A stretch of 35,217 bases of DNA from JAAYDY01 sp964500225 (GCA_964500225.1 CAZCOA010000029.1:1-35217), one strand, 5' to 3'. Counted from the first letter of the stretch, positions 7,764-15,827 are shown. Numbers and translations: made by a program. The notes: generated by a model not told the origin, from the sequence alone.

Positions 7764-7978
7764 CCCTCGGCCGGGTCGCATCGGGCGAAGATGACAGCAA
7801 TTGCCCCCAAGGGCGTCTGACGGCGGCATCGGTCAAGCGGTGCTCGCCGTCGGTGCGTTGCCGTCCGGTATCCGAGGCCGGACGCGCTGGGGTTTCGGAC
7901 TGGGCCGGTCCGTGGCAGAGCCGACTTGGGCTGCTTGCTCACGGTATCACGACCCCCTTCGAGATCGGGAGGCTTTCC

Positions 7979-9691
7979 ATGCGACAATGGATGCTTGCTC
8001 TGATGATTGTCGTCCTGGTGACGGCCTCGGCGATGGCCGACTCTACGGTTGTTTTAAAGGATGGTCGGCGAGTCACCGGCCAGGTGATGGAGTCGGGGGA
8101 CAGCGTTGGCGTGGTCACTGACGAGGGGCTCCGGATGTTCAAGAGGTCGGAGGTGGCGTCGATTGAGTTGGACGCCTTCGGCCAGGCCTCGTCCGAGGAA
8201 CGTGCGGCGTACCGTCGCGCAGAGAAAGAGGCTCTGCAATCCAGCCGTCCGGCCGAGGCTGTCGCCGTCTGGGAGAAGTATCTCAAGGAGCTCGGCCCGC
8301 AGGCCACGTTGCGGCAGGAGGCCGAAGCCCAACTGGCCAGTTGGCACACAGCCGCCAGGGAAGGCAAGGTCGTCTGGGCGGGCAAGGTGGTGACCCTGGC
8401 CGAGCGGGAATTGTCCAAGACGCGGGCCGGCGAACTTCTCTCGCGGGCGGCCGAACTCTACGGTCGCGGAGAGGACAAGATGGCCGCCGACGTGTTGCGG
8501 GAGGCTTTGTCGCACTGGCCTGACCATCCCGGGGCGCTCTTCTACGCCGCACTGATTTACCAGAAGAGACAGAATCCATCGGCCGCGGCCGCCAGGTACT
8601 ATGCCGTTCTGGCCTCCTTGCCTGACCATGTCCCGACGCTGAACAACTTGGCGGCACTGGAATGTACTCGGCGACAGTACCGCCAGGGCGTACCGCTCAT
8701 CGTGCGGGCGGCCGAGTTGGCTCCCGACAGGGTGGTTGTCGGCGACAATGCCTATCGGGCCCTTCTGCTTGTCGAAGGGGCCTGTGACTGCAACTACACC
8801 GACGAAGCCATCAAGGGCCGCCTTCGCCTGCTGGCGGCTCAGGCCGAAGCGGCCATGCGTGAGCAGGGGATGGCTCGCTGGGGAACGTCCTGGGTGACGG
8901 CCGAGACCCATGCACAATACACAGCGAAGAATCAGACTATCGACGATCAACTTCTGGCCATGGCCGACGCCGTCAAGAAATTGGACGACGAGATGACCGT
9001 GCTGAAGGCCAGACGCGACGAACTGGAACGCCTGCGTCGCACGGCGCCGACAGCCCGCGATCTGGTCTACGATGGCGATGGCGACGGCTTGCCCGACCGC
9101 GTCTATCCCCCGAACGTTCTGACCAGAGACAAGGTGGATTTGATGTTGGCCGACTGCGAGGCCATGCTGTCGGTCAAGCAGAAAAACCGGGCGGATCAGA
9201 TCAGGGCCGCCGAGCATCTCCGCCGCAGCCGCATCGCGCCGCCGCAGGATCTGACGTTTGTCCTGGTGGAGCACCCGGGCGAGGAACTGCTTGACGGGTG
9301 GTCGGTGGACGATCCGGAGACGCCACTGTTGCCGTCGCTGGCGGGGCCGACGACGGCGGCGGAACTGATCATGGCGATCCGCAGCGGCCGGGCGGTGATT
9401 CTGGCCGACGACGGGACCTTCCTGGGTCGCCTTTCGTCCGAGGCGACCGACCCGCTCGGCATCCTGAACGCCCAGGGCGTCTTCGGGGGCGAAGTGTCAG
9501 ATACAAGCCTGATGAACGGCCGCAGCCCCTACGCCGACGCCGCTGGCGAGATGAGCGTCAACAATGCAGCCGCATTGCGTCCGCCGCGACTGGTCTACGA
9601 AGGACGCACGCTGGCGTTTGTGACAGTGAATCCGCAGATGAGGCCGCGCGTCAGCCTGGCCGACGTGCTGGCTGTGCTTCGCAGTCGCTAG
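7979..9691 (+). CDS. Secreted TPR protein with Ca-binding-like Asp motif
   Basis: Predicted 570-residue exported protein. A signal peptide (MRQWMLALMIVVLVTASAMA) is followed by a small beta domain starting VVLKDGRRVTGQV, which resembles SH3-like segments in other planctomycetal exported proteins. TPR-like helices occupy about 160-290 (VLREALSHWPDHPGALFYAA and two following units). A coiled coil (about 320-350) comes next, then YDGDGDGLPD, an Asp-rich loop like thrombospondin type 3 or dockerin calcium sites. The C-terminal 200 residues are not recognised. The start ATG 7979 has GGGAGG 7 nt upstream and begins the signal peptide. The longer upstream frame has neither. It converges with the permease gene with only 3 bp between stop codons. 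Confidence 0.75.
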   Translation: MRQWMLALMIVVLVTASAMADSTVVLKDGRRVTGQVMESGDSVGVVTDEGLRMFKRSEVASIELDAFGQASSEERAAYRRAEKEALQSSRPAEAVAVWEKYLKELGPQATLRQEAEAQLASWHTAAREGKVVWAGKVVTLAERELSKTRAGELLSRAAELYGRGEDKMAADVLREALSHWPDHPGALFYAALIYQKRQNPSAAAARYYAVLASLPDHVPTLNNLAALECTRRQYRQGVPLIVRAAELAPDRVVVGDNAYRALLLVEGACDCNYTDEAIKGRLRLLAAQAEAAMREQGMARWGTSWVTAETHAQYTAKNQTIDDQLLAMADAVKKLDDEMTVLKARRDELERLRRTAPTARDLVYDGDGDGLPDRVYPPNVLTRDKVDLMLADCEAMLSVKQKNRADQIRAAEHLRRSRIAPPQDLTFVLVEHPGEELLDGWSVDDPETPLLPSLAGPTTAAELIMAIRSGRAVILADDGTFLGRLSSEATDPLGILNAQGVFGGEVSDTSLMNGRSPYADAAGEMSVNNAAALRPPRLVYEGRTLAFVTVNPQMRPRVSLADVLAVLRSR

Positions 9692-9694
9692 CCT

Positions 9695-11032
9695 CTACTT
9701 CGCCCAGACGAACCACATGAAGACCGAGCCGGTGCCCACGGCCAGTAGTGTAAAGGGCAGGCCGATGCGAACGAACTCCCAGAAGGTCGGCTTGTGCCCC
9801 AGCTTGCTCATCATGCCCATGGCGACGATGTTGGCCGAGGCGCCGATGGGGGAGATGTTGCCGCCCAGGCCGGCGCCCAACAGCAATCCGAACATCAGCA
9901 GATAAGCCTGCGGGTCGCCGTCGTCGATGCTGTAGCCCAGTCCCTTCAGCAGCGTCGAGGTGACCGGCAGCATGGCCACCAGGAAGGGCACGTTGTCCAC
10001 GAAGGCCGAGACGACCATGGCGATGGCGATCAGAAGAACGTACGTCGCAAGAAGATTCCCCCCCGTGATGCTCTTGATCCATTGAGCCAGGACCACGAGC
10101 ACTCCCTGCCGGCTCAGGGCTCCGACGATGATGAAGATGCCGACCAGGAAGACCGTCGTCGCCCAATCCAGTTCCTTGATGAGTTTCCATGCATCAGTCC
10201 GATGCCGGATGACGTCGTAAGCCAGTGCCACGACCGCGAACACCATGCAGATGATGCCGGCCGTGTAGGCGAAGCCGCCGTGCACGGCGCTGCTGAGGGC
10301 CAGCGCGACGATCAGCAGCGTCAGCAGGATCGTCGGCACCCACGTCTTGATCGGCTCGACGATCTCGGGCTCGACCGCTTGGCGATACTTGCGAAACTCG
10401 AACAATAGAACCAGGAAACTTGCCGCAGCGCCGACCTGCACGCCAAAGAAGATCGACGGGCGGCCATCGAGCCAGATGAAATCGTTGAAACTCAGATCGG
10501 CCTCCGACCCCAGGATCATGCTCGGGGGGTCGCCGATCAGCGTGGCGCAGGATTGAAGGTTGCTGGAAATGGCCAGGGCGATGAAGAACGGCACCGGTCG
10601 TATGCCCAGACGCCGTGTGATCGACAGCGCCACCGGCGCGATCAGCAGGACGGTGGCCACATTCTCAACAAAAGCCGAGATGATGCCCGTCAAGACGCAC
10701 AAAGCCAGCAGCGTTACCCGGGCCGACGGGCATCGGCGGATGACCAGGTCGGCGATATGGCTCGGCATGCCGCTCCGCATGAACAGTTCGGCGACCACCA
10801 GGACGCCGACGAAGATGCCCATGACGTTCCAGTCCACCGCCGGAATGCACCGGGTCCCGTTCTCGTCGAGGCGATACAAAAACGCCGACGTCAGGTCGAT
10901 GCCCAAGCCGAACGGCCCCAGGATCAGCATGAGGGCGCCGCCGGCAACCGCCACCCAGTGACGGTGTCGCGGCAGCGCGGCGAACAGAACATAACAAACG
11001 AGAAACACGGCGACAGTGGTTATCTGGCCCAT
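9695..11032 (-). CDS. ArsB/NhaD-type ion transporter (SLC13/IT superfamily permease)
   Basis: Polytopic inner-membrane protein of 445 residues with about 11-12 hydrophobic helices. Two inverted-repeat signatures typical of the ion transporter superfamily are clear: SAFVENVATVLLIAPVA in the first half and SAFVDNVPFLVAMLPV in the second. Each is followed by a re-entrant loop, LIGDPPSMI and GGNISPIGASANIVA. This pattern fits ArsB, NhaD and P-protein-like transporters, which move anions such as arsenite, or Na+ in exchange for H+. There is no arsenic gene nearby (no arsR, arsC or arsA), so arsenite export is not supported by context. The substrate is unknown. The gene stands alone, convergent with the TPR gene. 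Confidence 0.8.
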   Translation of the reverse strand: MGQITTVAVFLVCYVLFAALPRHRHWVAVAGGALMLILGPFGLGIDLTSAFLYRLDENGTRCIPAVDWNVMGIFVGVLVVAELFMRSGMPSHIADLVIRRCPSARVTLLALCVLTGIISAFVENVATVLLIAPVALSITRRLGIRPVPFFIALAISSNLQSCATLIGDPPSMILGSEADLSFNDFIWLDGRPSIFFGVQVGAAASFLVLLFEFRKYRQAVEPEIVEPIKTWVPTILLTLLIVALALSSAVHGGFAYTAGIICMVFAVVALAYDVIRHRTDAWKLIKELDWATTVFLVGIFIIVGALSRQGVLVVLAQWIKSITGGNLLATYVLLIAIAMVVSAFVDNVPFLVAMLPVTSTLLKGLGYSIDDGDPQAYLLMFGLLLGAGLGGNISPIGASANIVAMGMMSKLGHKPTFWEFVRIGLPFTLLAVGTGSVFMWFVWAK

Positions 11033-11144
11033 GGTCCGGGGAGTCTAGAAAGCGGGCGGTGTATTGTCAACCAAAACCGAAGGACAAAGGCACTGGGATT
11101 GCATTCGACGTCGTGGCAGGCCCCGGGGGGAGCACATGGAACGC

Positions 11145-11179
11145 AAAAAAAGGGGCGACCGCGTTGGGATCGGCCGCCC
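11145..11179 (-). terminator. Intrinsic terminator after the PEP-CTERM gene
   Basis: On the minus strand CGGCCGCCC and GGGCGACCG (plus coordinates 11171-11179, 11153-11161) pair at 8 of 9 positions. The hairpin is followed by seven T residues (11145-11151 read as A on plus). It lies 40 nt after the stop of the gene at 11219. Confidence 0.75.
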
Positions 11180-11218
11180 TGCAAAGCCGTCATTGGTCGT
11201 GATGCTGCGTCAGAGAGG

Positions 11219-11449
11219 TCAAACCAGATCAAAATGACGGGCCAGTTTCCACAGTCCCATAGCCGCTGCCCCGGTCAGGATGAACACCGTGCTGATCGGC
11301 TCTGGAAATGTTTCGCCGATCAATAACTCCGAGCTTACCACATTCGGCGATGGCTCGGGCCGCACGTACTCCCCAGAAGAGGCGGCCGGAAGCGGGCCGA
11401 CGATTACGACCAGGGTTACCACACAGAGAAGCAGGATACAGAATCTCAC
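11219..11449 (-). CDS. Minimal PEP-CTERM protein
   Basis: Predicted 76-residue exported protein. The start is GTG 11449 with GGAGG 6 nt upstream. The only nearby ATG in another frame is followed at once by a stop. Seen: a signal peptide of about 22 residues (ILLLCVVTLVVIVGPLPAAS), then about 25 residues (EYVRPEPSPNVVSSELLIGE). A classic sorting signal follows: PEP at 50-52, the hydrophobic helix TVFILTGAAAMGLWKL and a short basic end (ARHF). In the PEP-CTERM/exosortase system such tails direct processing and surface attachment, usually with exopolysaccharide. No exosortase gene is in this window. With so small a mature core it may act as a peptide, a spacer or a decoy. It has its own terminator and is divergent from the glycosyltransferase operon. 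Confidence 0.75.
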   Translation of the reverse strand: MRFCILLLCVVTLVVIVGPLPAASSGEYVRPEPSPNVVSSELLIGETFPEPISTVFILTGAAAMGLWKLARHFDLV

Positions 11450-11656
11450 ATCACGCCTCCGTCCGGTCGCAGCAGGGGCACAACGAGCAAGGTGGCCCCT
11501 ACATCGCACTGTGAAGCAATAGCAAAGTGTGTGCCAGACGTTGCAAATGGTGGGCTGAGGCAGTCCGGCTGCAAGTGCAAGTGCTGTGCATAATTGGTGT
11601 TACGTGTATCTGGGTTGTCCTGTCCGCCTCGTTGTGGTGATCAAGGGATCTTTGGA

Positions 11657-11680
11657 GTGTGTTGACGCTGGTCAACGCAC
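11657..11680. promoter_or_regulatory. 10-bp palindrome, possible operator
   Basis: GTGTGTTGAC and GTCAACGCAC form a 10-bp stem with one G-T wobble around GCTG. It lies midway in the 430-bp gap (11450-11879) between the divergent PEP-CTERM gene and the glycosyltransferase operon. A second hairpin, GCTGCCC-gcc-GGGCAGC, stands at 11810-11826. No U tract follows either, so an operator or RNA leader structure is more likely than a terminator. Nothing else in the gap is recognised. Confidence 0.35.
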
Positions 11681-11879
11681 AAATGCCCCGCCTGTTGGGA
11701 CTCAGAACCGTAAGACACTATGGATTCTGGTGTTGCCAGCAGACGGAGTTCGCTTGCCTCCGATTATCAGGAAGTTGTATTCGTGCCACGAGGCTGTCGG
11801 GCCAATCCGGCTGCCCGCCGGGCAGCTTGACTTGATTCCCGGGCATCCTTAGTATGACGTTTACATGCGGAGGGGTGCC

Positions 11880-12623
11880 ATGAGACTGCTCGCGGGCGTG
11901 CCGGTTTACAATGAAGAGCAGTACATCGAACGTGTTCTGACTGAGGTAGCTCGCTATTGCAGCGATATTTTCGTAGTCAATGACGGATCGACGGACGGCA
12001 CGGCGGCGAAATTGGCCCGGTTCGACGGGCGAATCACCGTTCATGCCCACGACGTGAACGAGGGCTACGGCAGCAGCCTGATCGACATTTTCGAGTATGC
12101 CATAGGCCACAACTACCAGTGGCTGATCACCCTCGACGCCGACGAGCAGCACGAGCCGCGAACCATTCTCGACTTTGTTCGCGTCGCCAAGGAAGACCGG
12201 GCCGACATCATCAGCGGCTCGCGGTACATGGAGCATTCGCTGCACGAAGGGAAGGCCCCGGACGACCGTCGCTGGATCAACTGCCAGATCACGGAACTGC
12301 TGCGGCTGCTTACACCCTACCGGTTGACGGATTCGTTCTGCGGCTACAAGGCGTACCGGGTGGAGAGCCTGCGCAAGCTGCACTTGGTCGAGAGCGGCTA
12401 CTCGATGCCGCTGCAATTGTGGATTCAGGCGGCCCGGGCGGGTCTTCGCGTGGTGGAGATTCCCGTAAAGCTGATCTACAAGGATCCCAACCGGCGATTC
12501 GGTGGGGATCTGGACGACGCCGAGCGGAGGCTGCGATACTACCTGGACACGATCGGCCGCGAGATCGGCCGCACATTGGAACCGATCTGCGACGGCCACA
12601 AGGTGGAATGCCCGTGCCGATGA
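11880..12623 (+). CDS. Family 2 glycosyltransferase (DPM1/polyprenyl-phosphate type)
   Basis: GT2 enzyme of 247 residues. Seen: the N-terminal fold start LLAGVPVYNEEQYI (3-16), the nucleotide-binding motif NDGSTDGT (34-41), the DxD-type motif LDADEQ (85-90, Asp86 and Asp88), and the acceptor region SGSRYM and DSFCGYKAYR. It lacks the C-terminal membrane helices of larger dolichol-phosphate mannose synthases, so it is a soluble or peripheral enzyme. Relatives transfer a sugar from a nucleotide sugar to polyprenyl phosphate or to a glycan. The ATG at 11880 has GGAGG just upstream. The upstream in-frame ATG 11865 overlaps that ribosome site. It heads a coupled trio. Its stop overlaps the start of the next gene (ATGA). 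Confidence 0.85.
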   Translation: MRLLAGVPVYNEEQYIERVLTEVARYCSDIFVVNDGSTDGTAAKLARFDGRITVHAHDVNEGYGSSLIDIFEYAIGHNYQWLITLDADEQHEPRTILDFVRVAKEDRADIISGSRYMEHSLHEGKAPDDRRWINCQITELLRLLTPYRLTDSFCGYKAYRVESLRKLHLVESGYSMPLQLWIQAARAGLRVVEIPVKLIYKDPNRRFGGDLDDAERRLRYYLDTIGREIGRTLEPICDGHKVECPCR

Positions 12624-14233
12624 AGCGAGCGAACTACCGCGTCCCACGCGAGCATCGCCAGGCGCTGATCGTGCCGAGTCCGGCAGAGCTGCCCGGCGTG
12701 ATCCGTCGCAATCGGCAGTTGTTGGCCGGTTACGAGTTCGAGGTGTTGGGCCGCGACGTTCAGTCGCTGCGCCGATCGGCTCGGCGCAGGTTCCTGGCCA
12801 TTCCCTATCATTGCACGAAGCGTCTCGATCCGTACGCGCGCGAGCCTGATCCGGCGGCGCCGATCATTCTGACCGGCCATCAGCCGGAACTCTACCATCC
12901 GGGGGTGTGGTTGAAGAACTTTCTGGCGGGGCATCTGGCAACGGCTGTGGGCGGCGTCGCGGTGAATCTAAACGTGGACACCGACGAGGCGCACCAAGTG
13001 ACGATCAAGGCGCCGGTCTTGGAGAAAGGGCAGGGGCGGGTGGTTGAGGCAGCGTACCTGGAGCCGACGGGCGGTCTGCCCTATGAGGAGCTTCGGGCGT
13101 CGCATCTGAAACGCGATCCGGTGGCTGAACTGCGACGGCAAGGGGTGTCGCCCGCGTTGTGCGATGCGGCAGAACAATACTGGCGCGGAATAGGTCTGTC
13201 CCGATGCCAGGAGGAAGGCTATGCACGCACCGTGACCTGTGCGCGGCACCGGCTGGAGCGGCGCTACGGGCTGGAGAATCTTGAGGCTCTCGTCAGCGAC
13301 GTGGCCCGCAGCGAAGAGTACCGCGTGTTTATCCTGGACATTCTGGCGAACGTTGAGCGATTCCATGCCTGTCACAATGGCAGCCTGGCGGTGTTTCGTA
13401 CCGTTCATCACGAGAAGAACGCCGCACAGCCGGTGCCCGACCTGGGGCGCGAGGCTCGGCGATGGGAACTTCCGTTCTGGGTCTGGCGCGCCGGGCGGCG
13501 GCGGCAGAGGCTCTGGTGCGACGACGTGGGCCCGTCATTGCGGCTCTTCATGGATGGCCAGGAGCAGCCGTTTGCGGAGATCGCCCGCCGGCAACTGGCC
13601 GCCGGCGGCGAGGCGGCCGCAAAAACGCTCGCAGCGATCGAGGACGGCGGCATCCGTATACGTCCGCGGGCGCTGACGCTGACGCTCTTTGCGCGAGTGT
13701 TCGTCGGCGACCTGTTCGTCCACGGCCTGGGGGGTGCGATCTATGACAAGGTGACGGAGGAAATCGTTCGCACGTACTACGGCGTGGAACCGCCCGAAGC
13801 CGTCATGGCTACCGGAACGATGTGGCTGCCGGTCGAATCATACGACGTGACGCAAGCGGACCGTGACGTCCTCCTGCGACGACTGCGAGACCTTCGACAC
13901 AATCCGGAACGGCTCCTTCCGCCGTCGGTGCTGAGCCGTCCTGCGGTGCGGTCGCTGGTCCAGGAGAAACAGTTGTTGCTGAGCAGCCGCGGGGCTACAA
14001 AACACGAACGGAGCGACCGGTGGCGTCGCCTGCGCGAGGTCAACAACCAGCTCGCTGCAATTCATGAGGGCGAACCGGCGGCCACGCGACAACGACTCGG
14101 CGTGGTGACAGACCAGTTGGCCCAGAATGCCATACTGCGCCATCGGGAATACAGTTTCATTTTACATCCCCGCGACGAACTGGTAGAGTTCTACCGCGCG
14201 GTGACTGCGGTGCCGAGGGAGTGTGTGCCATGA
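12620..14233 (+). CDS. Conserved-looking protein of unknown function (GHQPELYHPG motif)
   Basis: Predicted 537-residue cytoplasmic protein that I cannot assign. Striking parts: TGHQPELYHPGVWLKN (about 80-95), followed by VNLNVDTDEAH, then a stretch with HEKNAAQPVPDL, LTLFARVFVGDLFVHGLGGA and a coiled-coil-like segment before the C-terminus. The order of a TG-(H/Q)-Q motif, a following Asp/His-rich loop, a C-terminal coiled coil and a length near 540 recalls BshC, the putative cysteine-adding enzyme of bacillithiol synthesis. The match is weak and no bshA or bshB is recognised here. I chose ATG 12620, which overlaps the stop of the upstream glycosyltransferase as ATGA. ATG 12608 is an alternative. 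Its own stop overlaps the next start in the same way, so all three proteins are probably made together. Confidence 0.8.
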   Translation: MKRANYRVPREHRQALIVPSPAELPGVIRRNRQLLAGYEFEVLGRDVQSLRRSARRRFLAIPYHCTKRLDPYAREPDPAAPIILTGHQPELYHPGVWLKNFLAGHLATAVGGVAVNLNVDTDEAHQVTIKAPVLEKGQGRVVEAAYLEPTGGLPYEELRASHLKRDPVAELRRQGVSPALCDAAEQYWRGIGLSRCQEEGYARTVTCARHRLERRYGLENLEALVSDVARSEEYRVFILDILANVERFHACHNGSLAVFRTVHHEKNAAQPVPDLGREARRWELPFWVWRAGRRRQRLWCDDVGPSLRLFMDGQEQPFAEIARRQLAAGGEAAAKTLAAIEDGGIRIRPRALTLTLFARVFVGDLFVHGLGGAIYDKVTEEIVRTYYGVEPPEAVMATGTMWLPVESYDVTQADRDVLLRRLRDLRHNPERLLPPSVLSRPAVRSLVQEKQLLLSSRGATKHERSDRWRRLREVNNQLAAIHEGEPAATRQRLGVVTDQLAQNAILRHREYSFILHPRDELVEFYRAVTAVPRECVP

Positions 14234-15075
14234 CCATGTTGCTGGGGTTCTCGTCGAACGCCTACTCAGGATACGACATCGAGGAGGCGTGCCGCCGCAT
14301 CGCCGGTCACGGGTATCGTGCGGTGGAGATTCTATGCGACGTGCCGCACGCCTATCCGATGACGTTCGGCGATGCCGCCGTTCGTCGGTTGAAACGGCTG
14401 CTGGACGACCTGGGGCTGGTCGTATCGAACATCAACGCCAACACGGCGTTCGGGTTCTGGACCGACGCGCCGCCGGAACCGTTTTTCGAGCCGAGCCTGG
14501 TCAGCAACGATCCGGCCCTGCGGCAGAAGCGGCTGGAACTGACCCTGCGGAGTCTCGACATCGCTGCGGGACTTGGGGCAAGGAACATTTCGATTACCAC
14601 GGGTAAGCCCCTGGGGAGTATGTCGCCGGAGGCGTGCCGCCCGGTGTTGGACGAGTACCTGGGACGGATCCTCGATTACGCGGACCGGCTTGGCGTGGAC
14701 GTGGGTATCGAGTGCGAGCCGGGGTTGCTACTGGAAAACAGTGTGGAACTGGCCGAGTGCATCGCGCGGGTGGGTTCGCCGCGTTTGGGCGCGAATCTGG
14801 ATATCGGCCATGCGGTCGTCTCTGGCGAGGAGCCGAAAGAGGTCATCCGCCGGCTGGCGGGCCGCATCTGGAACCTTCACGTGGAGGACATTCGCGGCCG
14901 CAAGCACTACCATTTGATTCCGGGGCTTGGGGACGTGGATTTTGCGGCCGTGGCCGCGTCGCTGAGGGAGGTCGGCTACGACCGAACCGTGACGGTGGAG
15001 TTGTACACCTACGGTGCCGACCCGGACCGGGCGGCAGCAGAGAGTATGAAGGTGCTGGGGCCGCTTTTTGCGTGA
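14230..15075 (+). CDS. Sugar phosphate isomerase/epimerase-like TIM-barrel protein
   Basis: Xylose-isomerase-like (AP endonuclease 2 fold) TIM barrel of 281 residues. The likely metal ligands are in the expected order on barrel strands: GIECEPG, NLDIGHA, NLHVEDI and TVELYTYG at the C-terminus. Known relatives isomerise or epimerise sugars, inosose or hydroxypyruvate in the cytoplasm. The substrate is not deducible. ATG 14230 overlaps the previous stop (ATGA) and has GAGGGAG 8 nt upstream. A GTG at 14221 is possible but worse placed. It is the last gene of the glycosyltransferase/orphan/isomerase trio. A small hairpin, CTGCCA/TGGCAG (15080-15094), follows the stop without a U tract. Confidence 0.82.
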   Translation: MTMLLGFSSNAYSGYDIEEACRRIAGHGYRAVEILCDVPHAYPMTFGDAAVRRLKRLLDDLGLVVSNINANTAFGFWTDAPPEPFFEPSLVSNDPALRQKRLELTLRSLDIAAGLGARNISITTGKPLGSMSPEACRPVLDEYLGRILDYADRLGVDVGIECEPGLLLENSVELAECIARVGSPRLGANLDIGHAVVSGEEPKEVIRRLAGRIWNLHVEDIRGRKHYHLIPGLGDVDFAAVAASLREVGYDRTVTVELYTYGADPDRAAAESMKVLGPLFA

Positions 15076-15246
15076 CGGGCTGCCAGAATGGCAGTCATCA
15101 GGTCCGGTTTCAAGCCAGAATTGCGGTTTGTCCTTGCGAGGGGATAGTGGCGGCTAGTTCAGATCATGCCTCGGGATAAATCATAAGCCATTGTAAAATA
15201 AGTGGATGCGGAATGCCAGTTCTTGCGTTGGCTGTGCTGGGTGAAA

Positions 15247-15262
15247 TTGGCACAGTCTTTGC
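15247..15262 (+). promoter_or_regulatory. Sigma-54 (RpoN) type -24/-12 promoter
   Basis: TTGGCAC (15247-15253) and TTTGC (15258-15262) place GG and GC exactly 10 bp apart, matching the RpoN consensus TGGCAC-N5-TTGC. The predicted start is near 15274, 40 nt before the receiver gene. Sigma-54 promoters need an ATP-using activator, which is not in this window. Activator sites upstream were not identified. Confidence 0.7.
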
Positions 15263-15313
15263 CTGAAGAATCGGGCAGCGGAAGGTCCGCGCCGGGGGTG
15301 TGTAGGCAGTGAC

Positions 15314-15739
15314 ATGACACTGGCATCCGAACAACAGAACGACCGGCGGTTTCGCATTCTGGTCACCGACGACGACGACCAGTGGCGTGAGGGTTTGCGC
15401 GAGGCGTTTGGTCCGCGCGGTTACGAGACGATCGAGGCCGCCTCGGGCGAAGAGGCCATCGAGGCGGTCCATCACGAGCGGCCGCACCTGATCGTTCTGG
15501 ACCTGGAACTGCCGTGCCTGAACGGCATCGAGACGTTGCGGATCATTCGCCAGGAGGTGAGCGACCGGTTGCCGGCCATTGTCGTTAGCAGTGCTGTGAC
15601 GGATCGGGTGATGACCGAGGCGCTGGCGTTACATGCCTACACGGTGATGAGCAAAATGGTCGGACTGCATCGGATACTCTACACGGTGTCTCGCGTGCTT
15701 CAAAAGTATTATCAGGAGCAATACCCGGACGAGGTGTAG
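15314..15739 (+). CDS. Stand-alone receiver-domain response regulator
   Basis: Single-domain CheY-like receiver of 141 residues. Acidic pocket Asp19/Asp20 (VTDDDD), phospho-acceptor Asp63 (LDLELP), Ser92/Ser93 (VVSSA) and the conserved Lys114 (MSKMV) are all present, so it should be phosphorylatable. There is no output domain. The last 25 residues form a helix with a polar end. No histidine kinase lies nearby. It stands behind a sigma-54-type promoter and 88 nt before groES on the same strand, which suggests co-expression with the chaperonin or read-through into it. Its partner and output are unknown. Confidence 0.85.
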   Translation: MTLASEQQNDRRFRILVTDDDDQWREGLREAFGPRGYETIEAASGEEAIEAVHHERPHLIVLDLELPCLNGIETLRIIRQEVSDRLPAIVVSSAVTDRVMTEALALHAYTVMSKMVGLHRILYTVSRVLQKYYQEQYPDEV

Positions 15740-15786
15740 CGGCAACCGCCCATGACGTGGCGACAGGCGGCCGCACACGAGGCTCG

Positions 15787-15804
15787 ATTCATAGACCCAT
15801 GAAT
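15787..15804. promoter_or_regulatory. Inverted repeat before groES
   Basis: ATTCAT-N6-ATGAAT lies 24 nt before the groES ATG. It is not the CIRCE element bound by HrcA, which I looked for and did not find. It could be an operator for another regulator or chance. Confidence 0.3.
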
Positions 15805-15827
15805 TGCTTGGAAAGGAGAGGAGGCAG

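Noticed and set aside
9695..11032. Arsenite efflux pump ArsB
   Set aside because: The fold signatures fit ArsB but also NhaD and other ion transporters, and no ars gene is nearby. Only the superfamily is called.
11586..11852. 88-residue open frame in the gap before the glycosyltransferase
   Set aside because: No ribosome site, no recognisable domain, and it crosses two hairpins. It is more likely non-coding.
12119..12619. Longer N-terminus for the protein at 12620
   Set aside because: The open frame extends back over the glycosyltransferase gene in another frame and reads as low-complexity Arg/Ala-rich sequence. The ATGA overlap gives a better start.
15740..15827. CIRCE/HrcA operator before groES
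   Set aside because: The consensus arms TTAGCACTC and GAGTGCTAA are absent.
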